DNA of 64,000 nt from an uncultured Sphingomonas sp. (GCA_913776255.1 CAJYLV010000068.1:1-64000); one strand, 5' to 3'. Shown: positions 49,342 through 58,819, counted from the stretch's first letter. A program made the numbers and translations. The notes: a model not told the origin generated them from the letters alone.

Positions 49342-50394
49342 TCACCGCGCGGCGCGGGTCGACCATTCGAGGCGGTAGGTCACGCGCAGGCCGTCGTGGT
49401 CGGAAAGCTGCGGCTGGCCGGCCGTACCGTCGAACATCGCCTCGATCCGGGCGGGTACGACGTCCAGCGCGGGACTGGCGCGATAGAGTTGCAGGTCCTC
49501 GGTATCCGCCCAGGGGGCGTCACCGTCCCACGACATCCGCACGTCGCAGGTCGTCGCCGGGGCAGCGCAGAAGCGATGGACCATCGTATAGCGCGACAAC
49601 GCCTCCTCCAGCGCGGCCAGCCGCCCGGGCGTGCCGGCCATGTTGAAGTCGCCCCCGATCAGCGCCGGCCGCCGCTCGGCTTCCTTCGCTGCGAGGAAAG
49701 CGGCCAGATCGGCGCGCTGCAAGGCTTGCGCCGCGCTATGCCGCGCCGCCAGCACGCGCGACTCCGCCTGTGAATTGAGATGCGTGTTGAACACGTCGAT
49801 CGCGGTCGGAACGCCGGGCACCATGACCCGCGCATGCTGAACGCCCTTGTTGCTCAGGCAATCGAAGCCCGCGCAATGGGCAGCGCCGAACGGCTCGGAG
49901 GACACCGCGACGATCGGATAGCGGCTGAGGATCGCGAGCCCCGATCCGACGAGATGGAAGCCGGTCTCGCCCTTCCCCCAGCGGCGCGGTCCCGGCACGC
50001 GACCGGTCGTGGCGCGCGTGCGGCGCTGCGTCCGGGTCGGTCCCCACACGCGATACGGGTAGCCGGCGCGTGACAGCGCGCGCACCGCCGCCGGACTGAA
50101 CATCTCCTGCAATAGCACGACGTCGGGCGCCGCGCCGCGGGCATTGAGCGCCGCCAGAATGTCGCCGATCCGCGCCAGCGACGCGGCCCGGCCACGCCGT
50201 GCGGGCCACGCAAGCCCCTCGACGTTGAAGCTGAGCACGTCGATCGTGGTGCTCGCACGTCCCGTGCCCGGCTCGGTGCGGATCGTAGGCCCGGCGGTTC
50301 TCGGAAGCGGGCCGTCGCTCCAGCGTGCGGGCGGCAGCGACGTACAGGCGGCGGCGGCCAGCAGCGCCGCCGCGCCGGTCAGGAAACGCAACAT
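49342..50394 (-). CDS. Endonuclease/exonuclease/phosphatase family lipoprotein
   Basis: A 350-residue EEP-fold hydrolase with an N-terminal lipobox (LLAAAACTS), so likely attached to a membrane facing the periplasm. The metal and catalytic motifs are complete: DVLSFNVEGL, LLQEMFS, FNTHLNSQ, IGGDFNM and the terminal SDHDGLRV. The pattern resembles bacterial sphingomyelinase-like phosphodiesterases. In a sphingolipid-making bacterium a lipid substrate is conceivable but unproven. It ends next to the convergent esterase and lies six bases downstream of uppP on the same strand. Confidence 0.87.
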   Translation of the reverse strand: MLRFLTGAAALLAAAACTSLPPARWSDGPLPRTAGPTIRTEPGTGRASTTIDVLSFNVEGLAWPARRGRAASLARIGDILAALNARGAAPDVVLLQEMFSPAAVRALSRAGYPYRVWGPTRTQRRTRATTGRVPGPRRWGKGETGFHLVGSGLAILSRYPIVAVSSEPFGAAHCAGFDCLSNKGVQHARVMVPGVPTAIDVFNTHLNSQAESRVLAARHSAAQALQRADLAAFLAAKEAERRPALIGGDFNMAGTPGRLAALEEALSRYTMVHRFCAAPATTCDVRMSWDGDAPWADTEDLQLYRASPALDVVPARIEAMFDGTAGQPQLSDHDGLRVTYRLEWSTRAAR

Positions 50395-50400
50395 TCGCGG

Positions 50401-51240
50401 TCAGCGCGCGGCGATGACGCCCGTCGCGAGCATCCACAACACGGCCGCACCCGCCGCGATCCGGTAAACGACGAAGGGCAGGAAGCTGCGCGTCCGCAAC
50501 AGCTGCAGGAACCCGACGATCACCGCATAGCCGATCGCGAACGCGAGCAATGTGGCGAGCAGCGTCGGTCCGCCGCCGATCGGGTTCGGCTTGTTCCAGC
50601 TGTCGAGCAATTCGAAGACGCCGGAGGCCAGCACCGCCGGGATTGCGAGCAGGAACGAATAGCGCGCTGCCGCCTCGCGCGTGTAGCCGAGCAGCAGCGC
50701 CGCACTGATCGTCCCCCCCGATCGCGAGACGCCCGGCACCAGCGCGAGCGCCTGCGCGAAGCCGAGCAGCAGGCCGTCGCGCCAGCCAAGCCGGTCGAGT
50801 TCCAGACGACGCCGCCCGACGCGATCGGCAACGCCGAGGATCAGCCCGAAGCCGATCAGCATGGTCGCGGTGGTGTAGAGGTTGCGCAAATTGCCCTCGA
50901 TCTGATGCTTGAGCACCAGCCCGAGGACGGCGATCGGCAGCGTGCCGAGGATGATGAGCCAGCCGAGCCGCGCATCGGGCGACAGGGTGGCCGGCCGTTT
51001 CAGCACCGCCGTCAGCCAGGCGAGCGCGATCCGCCAGATGTCGCGCCGGAAATAGAGCAGCACCGCCGCCTCGGTGCCGATCTGGGTGATCGCGGTGAAG
51101 GCGGCGCCGGGATCGGTTCCCGACGGCAGCAGCGCGCCCGCGATCCGCAGGTGCGCGCTCGACGACACGGGCAGGAATTCGGTCAGGCCTTGCAGCACGC
51201 CGAGCAGCGCAGCCTCCAGCCAGGGTGAGGTGGTCGTCAT
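50401..51240 (-). CDS. uppP: Undecaprenyl-diphosphate phosphatase
   Basis: Regenerates the undecaprenyl phosphate carrier for cell-wall synthesis. The 279-residue polytopic protein shows both BacA signatures, GLTEFLPVSSSAHLRIAGAL near the N-terminus and PGVSRSGGTISAALLLG in the middle, which hold the catalytic residues. Six to eight membrane helices are evident. It lies downstream of the YbhN-like gene on the same strand with a 16-base gap, suggesting one transcript with cell-envelope functions. Confidence 0.96.
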   Translation of the reverse strand: MTTTSPWLEAALLGVLQGLTEFLPVSSSAHLRIAGALLPSGTDPGAAFTAITQIGTEAAVLLYFRRDIWRIALAWLTAVLKRPATLSPDARLGWLIILGTLPIAVLGLVLKHQIEGNLRNLYTTATMLIGFGLILGVADRVGRRRLELDRLGWRDGLLLGFAQALALVPGVSRSGGTISAALLLGYTREAAARYSFLLAIPAVLASGVFELLDSWNKPNPIGGGPTLLATLLAFAIGYAVIVGFLQLLRTRSFLPFVVYRIAAGAAVLWMLATGVIAAR

Positions 51241-51256
51241 CTAAACTCCAGATCGA

Positions 51257-52300
51257 TCAACGGGCGGCGCGTCGAGCACCGCGCAAGGCCAGCGCTTCGT
51301 GGCCGACGAACAGCAGGACCCCGACGGCGAGCGGGATCAGATAATAGACGAGCCGGAACGTCAGCAGCGCCGCGACCAGCGCGGTGCGATCGACCTGCGG
51401 CAGCGCGGCGATCATCACCACCTCGAAGACGCCGAGGCCGCCCGGCGCGTGGACGAGCAGGCTTGAGATGATCGCCAGCAGATAGCCGACCAGCACCGCC
51501 GAATAGAGCGACAGATCGGGCCCCGGCAGCAGCACGAACAGGACGGCGGTGGCGGCGAGCAGGTCGAGCGTCCCCAGTGCGAATTGCGCGACGGCCATCC
51601 GCCAGGTCGGCAGCGAGACGCGCCAGCGCCACAGGCGCACCGCGCGCCCGTCGAGCAGCGCGAGCGCGACCATATAGCCGGCGAGCAGCACCAGCGTGGT
51701 CAACCCCGCCGCATTCTGCAGCGACGGCGGCACCGCGCGATCGCCGACCGGGGGCAGATCGGGGAGGATGACGAAGGCGAGGCCGAGCAGCAGGAACGCG
51801 CCGAGCCAGAAGGTCACGCCGGCGACGATCATGATCTGTCCGACGTCGCGCAGCGGAACGCCGTGCCGGCCGTAGATTCGGTAGCGCGCCGCGCCACCGG
51901 TCAGCGCCGCAAACCCCAGATTGTGGCTGAAGATATAGCTGGTGAACGCCGCCAGCGCGACCGTCCGGTACGGCAACCGCCGCCCCACCAGCCGCAGCGC
52001 GAGCACGTCGAACCCGGTCAGGATGAAATAGCTGAGCATCGTCAGCAGCGCCGCGGCGATCAGCGCCGCGGGCGGGATCGCGCGGACCGCGGCCTTCACG
52101 TCGCTCCAGACGATCCCGGCGAGCAAATGGTGGAGCGCGACGCCCGACACCGCCAGCACGGCGATCGTCGCCACGGCGACCGCGATGGTTCGGAGGGACA
52201 CGACGGAGGAACTCAGGACAGGCAGGGACAAGCCGGACGCGCGCGAAGGCAGCGCCGGGCCGGAAGGGCGAACGCGGACATGCGACGGAGCTACACGCAT
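51257..52300 (-). CDS. YbhN/UPF0104 family membrane protein (lysylphosphatidylglycerol synthase-type TM domain)
   Basis: About 347 residues with eight or so membrane helices. It belongs to the UPF0104/YbhN family, the flippase-like membrane part of MprF without its synthetase domain. It shows the typical HNLGFAALTGGAARYRIYGR and VHAPGGLGVFEVVMIA. Such proteins are linked to lipid or polyprenol translocation, and the neighbour uppP also handles a lipid carrier. The frame extends upstream, but basic low-complexity sequence there makes the ATG at 52300 the better start. The exact start is uncertain. Confidence 0.82.
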   Translation of the reverse strand: MRVAPSHVRVRPSGPALPSRASGLSLPVLSSSVVSLRTIAVAVATIAVLAVSGVALHHLLAGIVWSDVKAAVRAIPPAALIAAALLTMLSYFILTGFDVLALRLVGRRLPYRTVALAAFTSYIFSHNLGFAALTGGAARYRIYGRHGVPLRDVGQIMIVAGVTFWLGAFLLLGLAFVILPDLPPVGDRAVPPSLQNAAGLTTLVLLAGYMVALALLDGRAVRLWRWRVSLPTWRMAVAQFALGTLDLLAATAVLFVLLPGPDLSLYSAVLVGYLLAIISSLLVHAPGGLGVFEVVMIAALPQVDRTALVAALLTFRLVYYLIPLAVGVLLFVGHEALALRGARRAAR

Positions 52301-52451
52301 CTGCGCGCCGAGTCTGCCCCCACGCGCGGCGCGCGACGCAATCCTACCCGACGTGGCGACACGGCCGCCCGTGATCGCGCCACCTCGACCGGCCGTTCCA
52401 GTACTGGAACGATAGCGGCCGGCCCTTGTTCTGTCGGCAAAGGGAGAATGC

Positions 52452-53240
52452 ATGAACGCCAGCTCGCGCCTGACGGCCCTGACGCGGATCGGCTTCGCGA
52501 CGCGCGGCCTGCTCTATCTCGTCATCGCGCTGCTGATCCTGCGGACCGGGCGGGCGGAGGATCAAAGCGGCGCCATCGAATATCTCGGTCGCGGCGGCGG
52601 TCAGGTGCTGCTCGCGATCATCGCGGCCGGCCTCACCGCCTATGGCATCTGGCGCCTGGCCGATGCCGGGCTCGACATCGAGCGGCACGGCGGCGATCGC
52701 AAAGGCATCATGGAGCGGGTCGGCGCCGGGGCGAGCGGGATCATCCACCTCCTGCTGGCGGGACAGGCGGTGCAGCTGATGCGCGGAGCGGCCGCCTCCG
52801 GCGACGGCACGCAGGAGGGCGCGCGCACCGCGATGCAGCTCCCCTGCGGCTGGGCGCTGGTGCTGGTCGGCGCTGCGGTGCTGGCGACATTGGGCGTGGT
52901 GCAGCTCGCCAAGGCCGTGAAGGGCTCGTTCCTGCGCTATCTCGACCCGGCAATGGCGACCCGGCCGTGGGTGCAATGGAGCGGGCGCGCTGGCTATGCG
53001 GCACGCGGTTTGGTGTTCCTGGTCAGCGGCTATCTGCTCGCGCGCGCCGGGATCGAGGAGCGGGCCAGCGAGGCCGGCGGGATGGCGCGCGCGCTGACAT
53101 GGCTGACCAATCCCTTCGACATCGTGGTCGGCGTCGGGCTGCTGGCGTTCGGCCACTTCAGCCTCGTCGAGGCGCGCTACCGACGCCTGCATGACGTGCC
53201 GGTCGATGACGCGATCCGCCGCGCGACCAGCTGGCGCTAG
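52452..53240 (+). CDS. DUF1206 membrane protein
   Basis: A 262-residue integral membrane protein built of three DUF1206 repeats, each with two helices: FATRGLLYLVIALLIL, ASGIIHLLLAGQAVQ and YAARGLVFLVSGYLLA are the matching starts. The function of the family is unknown. GGGAGAA lies just before the ATG. It is divergent from the YbhN-like gene and followed after 50 bases by a small soluble protein gene on the same strand. Confidence 0.88.
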   Translation: MNASSRLTALTRIGFATRGLLYLVIALLILRTGRAEDQSGAIEYLGRGGGQVLLAIIAAGLTAYGIWRLADAGLDIERHGGDRKGIMERVGAGASGIIHLLLAGQAVQLMRGAAASGDGTQEGARTAMQLPCGWALVLVGAAVLATLGVVQLAKAVKGSFLRYLDPAMATRPWVQWSGRAGYAARGLVFLVSGYLLARAGIEERASEAGGMARALTWLTNPFDIVVGVGLLAFGHFSLVEARYRRLHDVPVDDAIRRATSWR

Positions 53241-53290
53241 CGATCGCTCCGCTATTGACCGTGCAGGCGCAGGACACGAAGGACCAGCGG

Positions 53291-53653
53291 ATGGAAAAGG
53301 CCGCCACCGCATGGGACGCCGGCCAGGTGCGCACCTGGCTCGAACGCCGGATCGCCGCCGCCCGGCTCGATCAGGCCGCGGCAGACCGGCGTGGCTATGA
53401 GGCGCAGGGCGACTATGACGATGCGGCTGCCGAGGAGTGGGTGTGTCGCGCGCTGCTGGCGGGCGACCATGCCAACGACCCCACCGCTTTCGCGGCGCAC
53501 ATCAAGACCGTGCTCGGGCGTGAGGAATATCCGGTCACCGGCATCAACGACGACCGCCGCTTCGATCGCGGCGTGCGCGCGCAGCTGCGCCGGATCGCCA
53601 AGATGACGAAGGCGAACGACGGCTTCGCCAACACGCTGCGCTATCGTTCCTGA
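53291..53653 (+). CDS. Small hypothetical protein downstream of the DUF1206 gene
   Basis: A 120-residue soluble, helical and charged protein (ATAWDAGQVRTWLERRIAAA, then YDDAAAEEWVCRALLAGDHA). I do not recognise a family. The ATG at 53291 follows an AAGGA; an in-frame TTG at 53255 is less likely. It probably shares a transcript with the DUF1206 gene 50 bases upstream. Confidence 0.55.
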   Translation: MEKAATAWDAGQVRTWLERRIAAARLDQAAADRRGYEAQGDYDDAAAEEWVCRALLAGDHANDPTAFAAHIKTVLGREEYPVTGINDDRRFDRGVRAQLRRIAKMTKANDGFANTLRYRS

Positions 53654-53683
53654 AGCGGCAATCGTACCGCGCCTCGGAACTTA

Positions 53684-54643
53684 TTACTGCCGCCCTCTCG
53701 ATTCCACGCTATAGCCGTGTAACCCCATCGGGTAGGGATTGATCGCCACCCGCGTGCCCATCTGTCCCTCGGGGCCGCCGAAGCTCGCGCGGTGCCAGCG
53801 GCCCTGCTTGGCGGTCAGCACGTCGCCCGGCGCGGCGGCCTTGATCAGCGGCTCGCCCTCGATCTGCAGGTCGACATTGCCCTCCATGACGAACCAGAAT
53901 TCGTCGTAGCCGACGTGGAAGTGACCGAGATTGGACGCGGGCGGCGTCGCGGTCGCCCGGCCCCGGATGTTGTTCACGAACAGATGCTGTGCCGCGATGA
54001 AAGCGGTGGCACGCGCGCCGCCCTGCACCACGTCCTTGTAATAGTCGAGGTACAGCGGGTTGGTGGCGTCGGGCGTCCCCGCCCCGCCCGAGACCAGCCG
54101 GCGCTCGTACCGGAAGCCGGCCATGTCGCGTGGCCGCTGTGACGTGCTGCCGACCGGATACAGCGGCAGGTCGCTCGCGGCATGCACCTCGAACCACAGC
54201 GCCGGCTGGTCGCCGATCGTCTCGAGCGTGAACGGCACGCGCAGCGGCACGTCGATCTCGAACCCCTTGCCCGCGACGAACGTCGGCTGTTCCGCGATCG
54301 TGACGCGCAGCTGACCGCTCCAGACGATGATCGCGGTGCGATTGTCGGCATAGGCGACCTCGGCGGTGCGCTTGCCCGGCGCCTGCTGGTGCCAGTCGGC
54401 GACGATGTCGCGGTTGCGGACGATCGGCTGCGACCAGTCGGTCGATCCCCTGTGCAGCGCCAGCACGTCGGCGAGCTTCCACCACGGCCGGTTCGGCGCA
54501 TCATAGGCGGCGTAGGGCGTCTTCTTCGGCACCCACATCTCGACCGGGGCCGGCGGCGCGGGGCGCGGCGCCTGCGCGGTGAGCGTCAGCGCGCCGAGCG
54601 CCCATGCGGCGACACGCCAGCGGCGTCCTCTATCGTGGCTCAT
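53684..54643 (-). CDS. Exported cupin-domain protein of a catabolic cluster
   Basis: A 319-residue exported protein with a signal-like N-terminus (VAAWALGALTLTAQAPRP). Two beta-barrel regions are visible: one at about 95-150 and a classical cupin at about 235-300, with HFHVGYDEFWFVMEGNVDLQ as metal motif 1 and PGDVLTAKQGRWHRASF as motif 2. It could be a dioxygenase, isomerase or binding protein. GGGGAGGAC lies before the ATG. It sits 22 bases downstream of the MFS transporter gene, which suggests one operon. A second cupin is encoded divergently nearby. Confidence 0.78.
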   Translation of the reverse strand: MSHDRGRRWRVAAWALGALTLTAQAPRPAPPAPVEMWVPKKTPYAAYDAPNRPWWKLADVLALHRGSTDWSQPIVRNRDIVADWHQQAPGKRTAEVAYADNRTAIIVWSGQLRVTIAEQPTFVAGKGFEIDVPLRVPFTLETIGDQPALWFEVHAASDLPLYPVGSTSQRPRDMAGFRYERRLVSGGAGTPDATNPLYLDYYKDVVQGGARATAFIAAQHLFVNNIRGRATATPPASNLGHFHVGYDEFWFVMEGNVDLQIEGEPLIKAAAPGDVLTAKQGRWHRASFGGPEGQMGTRVAINPYPMGLHGYSVESRGRQ

Positions 54644-54665
54644 CTGTCCTCCCCTTCTCTCTCGC

Positions 54666-55991
54666 TTATTGCGTGACGGTTGCGGACGGCGCGCGCGCGG
54701 GCGCCGGCCCCGCCCCGATCAGCCGCCGCGGGTCGACGATCGCCCAGGCGGCGATGCCGAGGATCACCACGCCCGCGCCGGTCCCGAATGCCGCAGCCCA
54801 GCCGTAGCGTGCCGCGATCCACGGGGTGAGCGACGCGGTCAGCGCGCCGCCGATCTGGCAGCCGACGTTCATCAGCCCCGACACCACCCCGGTGTGCGGC
54901 CCCGCAATGTCGGCGGTCACCGACCAGAAGGAGCTTTGCGACAAATAGATCGCGCCGCCGCCCAGCGCCAGGGTCATGACCGCCAACGGCGCATTGTCGA
55001 CCTGCGATCCCACCAGCAGGAACAGCGCGGTCAGCGCGAACGACAGCATCGCCAGCCCCGATCGGCCCCAATAGAGCCCGTGCCGTCGCGACACCGCGTC
55101 GTTGATCGCCCCGCCGGCGAGGCACCCGATCGTCATCGCGAGGAACGGCGCCATGCCGAACAGCGCGCTCGATTTCAGGTCCAGCCCGCGCGCCTCGGCG
55201 AGATAGATGAAGAACCAGCTGAAGAAGACCCAGATCACATAGCCGAACGCGAAATAGCTGAGGAACAGCCCCCACACCGCGCGGCTGCCCAGGATCGCGC
55301 GCCACGGGATCGGTCCGGCCGCCGCGGCCGCCGCGGCCGCCGCGTCGGGCAATCCAGCCTCGATATGCGCGAGTTCTTCTGCGTTCACGGCAGGATGCTC
55401 CTGCGGCCGGTCGCGCGCGATCGTGTACCAGATCACCGCCGCGACGAGCCCGATCAGGGCACAGACGTAGAAGGACGCGCGCCAGCCGCCGACCGCCACC
55501 ACCGCGCTGATCAGCGGCGGGGTCAGCCCCGATCCCGCGCCCACGCCTGCGAAGATCAGGCCATTGGCCTTGCCGCGTTCCTGCGTCGGCACCCAGCGCG
55601 AGACGAACTGGTTGCCCGACGGATAGACCGCCGCCTCGCCGATGCCGAGCCCGAAGCGCACCAGCATCAACAGCGTGATCGCATGCGCGCTGCCCGGCGG
55701 CACCAGCGCGGTCGCGATGCTGAACACCCCCCACCACACCAGCGCCAGCGTCAGCAGCCGGCGCGGGCCGAGCCGCGCGGCCAGCCAGCCCGCCGGCACC
55801 TGGAACGCGGCATAGCCGATCAGGAACGCGCTGAAGACCCAGCCGAGCCGGATCTGATCGATCGCATATTCCTGCCGCATCTGAACGCCGGCGACCGAGA
55901 TGTTGGTGCGATCGAGAAACGCGATCGCGCTGATGACGAACAGCATCGCCACCAGCCGCACCCGGACGTTGGTCCGCCCCGCTCCCGTCAT
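54666..55991 (-). CDS. MFS transporter, anion:cation symporter (ACS)-like
   Basis: A 441-residue, twelve-helix major facilitator. It opens MLFVISAIAFLDRTNISVAG, a hallmark of the anion:cation symporter family that imports hexuronates, galactarate, phthalate and other organic acids. The signature GLGIGEAAVYPSGNQFVSRW supports this. An alanine run (LPDAAAAAAAAAG) lies in the central loop. ATG 55991 is preferred over the ATG immediately before it by spacing from GGGAG. The transporter probably brings in the acid substrate of this cluster. It is divergent from a cupin gene. Confidence 0.86.
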   Translation of the reverse strand: MTGAGRTNVRVRLVAMLFVISAIAFLDRTNISVAGVQMRQEYAIDQIRLGWVFSAFLIGYAAFQVPAGWLAARLGPRRLLTLALVWWGVFSIATALVPPGSAHAITLLMLVRFGLGIGEAAVYPSGNQFVSRWVPTQERGKANGLIFAGVGAGSGLTPPLISAVVAVGGWRASFYVCALIGLVAAVIWYTIARDRPQEHPAVNAEELAHIEAGLPDAAAAAAAAAGPIPWRAILGSRAVWGLFLSYFAFGYVIWVFFSWFFIYLAEARGLDLKSSALFGMAPFLAMTIGCLAGGAINDAVSRRHGLYWGRSGLAMLSFALTALFLLVGSQVDNAPLAVMTLALGGGAIYLSQSSFWSVTADIAGPHTGVVSGLMNVGCQIGGALTASLTPWIAARYGWAAAFGTGAGVVILGIAAWAIVDPRRLIGAGPAPARAPSATVTQ

Positions 55992-56029
55992 CATCGCTCT
56001 CCCGGACGTGCGACGTGCCGCCGCATTAT

Positions 56030-56041
56030 ATCCTATATGAT
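56030..56041. promoter_or_regulatory. Possible operator ATCCTA/TATGAT in the MFS-cupin divergent gap
   Basis: A near-palindrome ATCCTATATGAT. The same half sites, ATCCTAT and ATATGAT, occur with a longer spacer at 60823-60839, in another divergent gap of this cluster. The match is suggestive only. Confidence 0.35.
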
Positions 56042-56106
56042 TCTGTGTAGAGCCGTTGTAAGCGTCCGTAAAGCCGGTCAATTTCGGCACGAACGGGAGA
56101 GAGAGG

Positions 56107-57015
56107 GTGGAGACGATCCGATCGCTCGCGCGCGGCGCGACGATGCTCACGCTGGCGCTTGGCTGCGCCGCCGCGGCCGCGCAGCAGCCGCCCGCCCCGG
56201 CCCGCGCCACGCGGCCACTGGCGGAGCGCATCGGCCATACCGACCCGGCACGCTATCGCCAGCTTGCCAAGGTCCATGACGGTGCGGGTACGATGGCGTT
56301 CGCTCCCTTGCTCGGGCCGGATGCGCTCTCGACCAACCTGATCTTCGTCCACCGCGGGGTGATCGCGCCGCACAGCGGGATCGGCCAGCATTTCCACCAC
56401 CAGTGCGAGGAGATGTTCGTGATCCTCGATGGCGAGGCGCAGTTCACGGTCGACGGTCGCACCGCGACTCTCGCCGGCCCGGCCGCGGTGCCGGACCGGA
56501 TGGGGCATGCCCATGCGCTCTACAATGCCTCGGACCGGCCGGTGGAGTGGCTCAACATCAACGTCGGCCAGACCAAGCGCTACGACAATTTCGACCTCGA
56601 CGACTCGCGCGAAGGCGCGCCGCTCGACCCGGTCGCGCAGTTCGCGGCGGTGAAATTCGACCAGGCCCGGCTGAAGCCCGATGGCGCGGTCCGCTCGCGC
56701 CGCCTGCTCGGCCCGGAGGTGTTCGCGACGCCCTGGACGTTCGTCGACCATGTGCTCATCCCGCGCGGCGCCGCGCTCGACGGCGCCGCGGCGCCGGGGA
56801 TCAGCGAGATGGTCTATGTCATCGCCGGCACCGGCGCTGCCACCGTCGCGGGCGAGCACGCGCCACTCGCCAGCGGGGACGCGCTGCCGATCGAGGTCGG
56901 CGTGCGCCGCACCCTGCGCGCGACCGGCGGTGCCCCGCTCGAACTGATGGTGATCGGGATCGCGCGCGATCCCGCCGCCAAGGCCGCCTACGCCGCCACG
57001 CTTTCCGCCCGCTGA
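56107..57015 (+). CDS. Exported two-domain cupin protein
   Basis: A 302-residue protein with a signal peptide (ATMLTLALGCAAAAAQQ) and two cupin barrels. The first (about 75-155) has HSGIGQHFHHQCEEMFVILD and MGHAHALYNA as metal motifs. The second (about 205-285) looks degenerate, with few histidines (GISEMVYVIAGTGAATVAGE). The start is GTG at 56107 behind GGGAGAGAGAGG. It begins the group cupin, Tat-like small protein, SMP-30 lactonase. It may be a sugar- or aromatic-modifying enzyme; the reaction is unknown. Confidence 0.78.
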   Translation: METIRSLARGATMLTLALGCAAAAAQQPPAPARATRPLAERIGHTDPARYRQLAKVHDGAGTMAFAPLLGPDALSTNLIFVHRGVIAPHSGIGQHFHHQCEEMFVILDGEAQFTVDGRTATLAGPAAVPDRMGHAHALYNASDRPVEWLNINVGQTKRYDNFDLDDSREGAPLDPVAQFAAVKFDQARLKPDGAVRSRRLLGPEVFATPWTFVDHVLIPRGAALDGAAAPGISEMVYVIAGTGAATVAGEHAPLASGDALPIEVGVRRTLRATGGAPLELMVIGIARDPAAKAAYAATLSAR

Positions 57016-57035
57016 CCCCCGAAAGGACTCTCACG

Positions 57036-57452
57036 ATGCAACGTCGCTCGCTCCTCCAATCGATCGCCGCGGCCGGCGCCGGCTGGGCGCTGCCCGCCAC
57101 GGCGCGCGCCGCCCCGCCGAAGACGAAGCCGATCGTGCTTTACTGCGACCTCGCGGTCGATCCGGCGCGCGAGCAAGAGATGCTCGACGCCTTCCACCAG
57201 CATTTCCTGCCCGCCGCGCAGAGCTTCCGCGGCCGCGGCTTCATCGACCTCAAGATGCTCAAGCTGCGCAGCGTCATCCAGGGCCAGCCGGCCCCGCCCA
57301 AAGGCGTCAACTACCGCTTCCAGCTCACTTACGAGAGCGAGGAGCAGCGCCAGAAATGGATCCGCTCCGAGGTGCACGAGCGCAACTGGCCGCTGATCGA
57401 GCGGACCGTGCTCAATCGCGACTATCTCGTCCTGCTGACCGACGCGGTGTGA
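57036..57452 (+). CDS. Small exported alpha+beta-barrel-like protein with Tat-type signal
   Basis: A 138-residue protein starting MQRRSLLQSIAAAGAGWALP, a twin-arginine-like signal (RRSLL). The mature part (VLYCDLAVDPAREQEMLDAF, then RFQLTYESEEQRQKWIRSE) resembles the dimeric alpha-beta barrel or NIPSNAP-like fold used by small monooxygenases and isomerases. GAAAGGA lies upstream. It is 20 bases after the cupin gene and just before the SMP-30 gene. The function is not known. Confidence 0.7.
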   Translation: MQRRSLLQSIAAAGAGWALPATARAAPPKTKPIVLYCDLAVDPAREQEMLDAFHQHFLPAAQSFRGRGFIDLKMLKLRSVIQGQPAPPKGVNYRFQLTYESEEQRQKWIRSEVHERNWPLIERTVLNRDYLVLLTDAV

Positions 57453-57454
57453 CG

Positions 57455-58453
57455 ATGCCGAATCCCATCCGCATCGCTGCGGCGCTCGTCGTACCGCTCG
57501 CGCTCCATGCCGCCGCGCCTGCGCAGCAAGGCGGCGCGCGGATCGAACGGCTCGATCCCGCGCTCGACGCGCTGATCGCGCCGGGCGCGACCGTCGAGCG
57601 CGTCGCGACCGGCTTCTCCTTCACCGAGGGGCCGCTGTGGCACGATGGCCGCCTGTGGTTCTCCGATGTCAGTGGCGACGTGCTGCGCGCGGTCGACGCC
57701 GCGGGCAAGGTCGAGGAACTGCTTGCCAACGCGGGCGGGCTCGCGAAGCCGCCGGCGGGCAAGAGCATCGGTCCCAATGGGCTCGTCCCCGACCGCGACG
57801 GCGGCGTGCTGATGGCGCAGATGGGCGCACGCCGGATCGTGCGCCTCAGCGCCGATCGCCGCATCACCCCGGTGATCGCCGATTATCGCGGCCAGCGGCT
57901 CAACAGCCCCAACGACCTCGTCTTCGCCGCCGACGGCGCCTTGTGGTTTACCGATCCGCCGTTCGGGCTCTACAACGGCATGGATCGCGATCCCGCCAAG
58001 CAACTGCCCTACAATGCGGTGTTCCGCTATGCCGGCGGCTCGCTGACCCCGGTCATCACCGATCTGAAATTGCCCAACGGCATCGGCTTCTCGCCGGACG
58101 GACGGACGCTGTACGTCACCGACTACGGCCCGCCGGGGACGATCTACGCCTATAAGGTCGGGCGCGGCGGCGCGCTGTCGGGCAAGCGCGTGCTGATCGC
58201 CTTCCCGGCCGGCGGTGCCGGCGGCGCGGACGGGCTCAAGGTCGACCGACGCGGCAACGTCTGGGCGACCGGCCCGGGCGGCATTCGCGTGATCTCGCCC
58301 GCGGGCAAGGTGCTTGGGCAGATCGTACTGCCCGAAGTGGCCGCGAACCTCGCCTTCGCCGGCGACGGCCACACGCTCTACATCACCGCCTCGACGAGCG
58401 TGTACCGGCTGAGGACGACGGTCGCAGGCGTGCTGCCGCGGTACGCGCGCTGA
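57455..58453 (+). CDS. SMP-30/gluconolactonase family protein, exported
   Basis: A 332-residue six-bladed beta-propeller with a signal peptide (ALVVPLALHAAAPAQQ). Family motifs are present: ATGFSFTEGPLWHDGRLWFS, NSPNDLVFAADGALWFTDPP and LPNGIGFSPDGRTLYVTD, which hold the calcium-binding glutamate and asparagines. It most likely opens a lactone formed by one of the cluster's quinoprotein dehydrogenases. It starts two bases after the previous gene. The exact lactone is unknown. Confidence 0.88.
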   Translation: MPNPIRIAAALVVPLALHAAAPAQQGGARIERLDPALDALIAPGATVERVATGFSFTEGPLWHDGRLWFSDVSGDVLRAVDAAGKVEELLANAGGLAKPPAGKSIGPNGLVPDRDGGVLMAQMGARRIVRLSADRRITPVIADYRGQRLNSPNDLVFAADGALWFTDPPFGLYNGMDRDPAKQLPYNAVFRYAGGSLTPVITDLKLPNGIGFSPDGRTLYVTDYGPPGTIYAYKVGRGGALSGKRVLIAFPAGGAGGADGLKVDRRGNVWATGPGGIRVISPAGKVLGQIVLPEVAANLAFAGDGHTLYITASTSVYRLRTTVAGVLPRYAR

Positions 58454-58487
58454 GCCGGGAACGGGGATGCCTGTCGCCCCCAGAGCC

Positions 58488-58808
58488 TCAGTGCCCGACC
58501 GCGGCCGCCGCCTTCTTGTCGGTCGCGAGCGTGGCGACGAGATAGTCGTTCATCACCTTCTGCTCCTCGGGCGACAGCTCGGCGCCGCGGTCGATCATCG
58601 ACTGGACGACCGCCGGCCATTCGGCGGCGGTCTTATGCGCCGCGAACACCTGATTGGTGGTGTGGCAATAGCCGCAGCGCTCGGTGATCAGGTCGAGCCC
58701 GGGTCCGGGCGCGGGCGTCGCGGGTTGCTGCGCCGCGAGCGCCACCGCGCCGAGCAGCGCCATGCCTGCAAAGCCGAAGAAGCGGACGAGCGGGTCGATA
58801 CGCATCAT
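58488..58808 (-). CDS. Small exported c-type cytochrome
   Basis: A 106-residue protein with a signal segment (FFGFAGMALLGAVALAAQQ) and one heme c motif C45-G-Y-C48-H49. A methionine in VVQSMIDRGAELSPEEQ or VMNDYL could be the second heme ligand. It follows the quinoprotein gene by 11 bases and is probably its electron acceptor, passing electrons to the respiratory chain in the periplasm. Confidence 0.85.
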   Translation of the reverse strand: MMRIDPLVRFFGFAGMALLGAVALAAQQPATPAPGPGLDLITERCGYCHTTNQVFAAHKTAAEWPAVVQSMIDRGAELSPEEQKVMNDYLVATLATDKKAAAAVGH

Positions 58809-58819
58809 GACGATCCTCC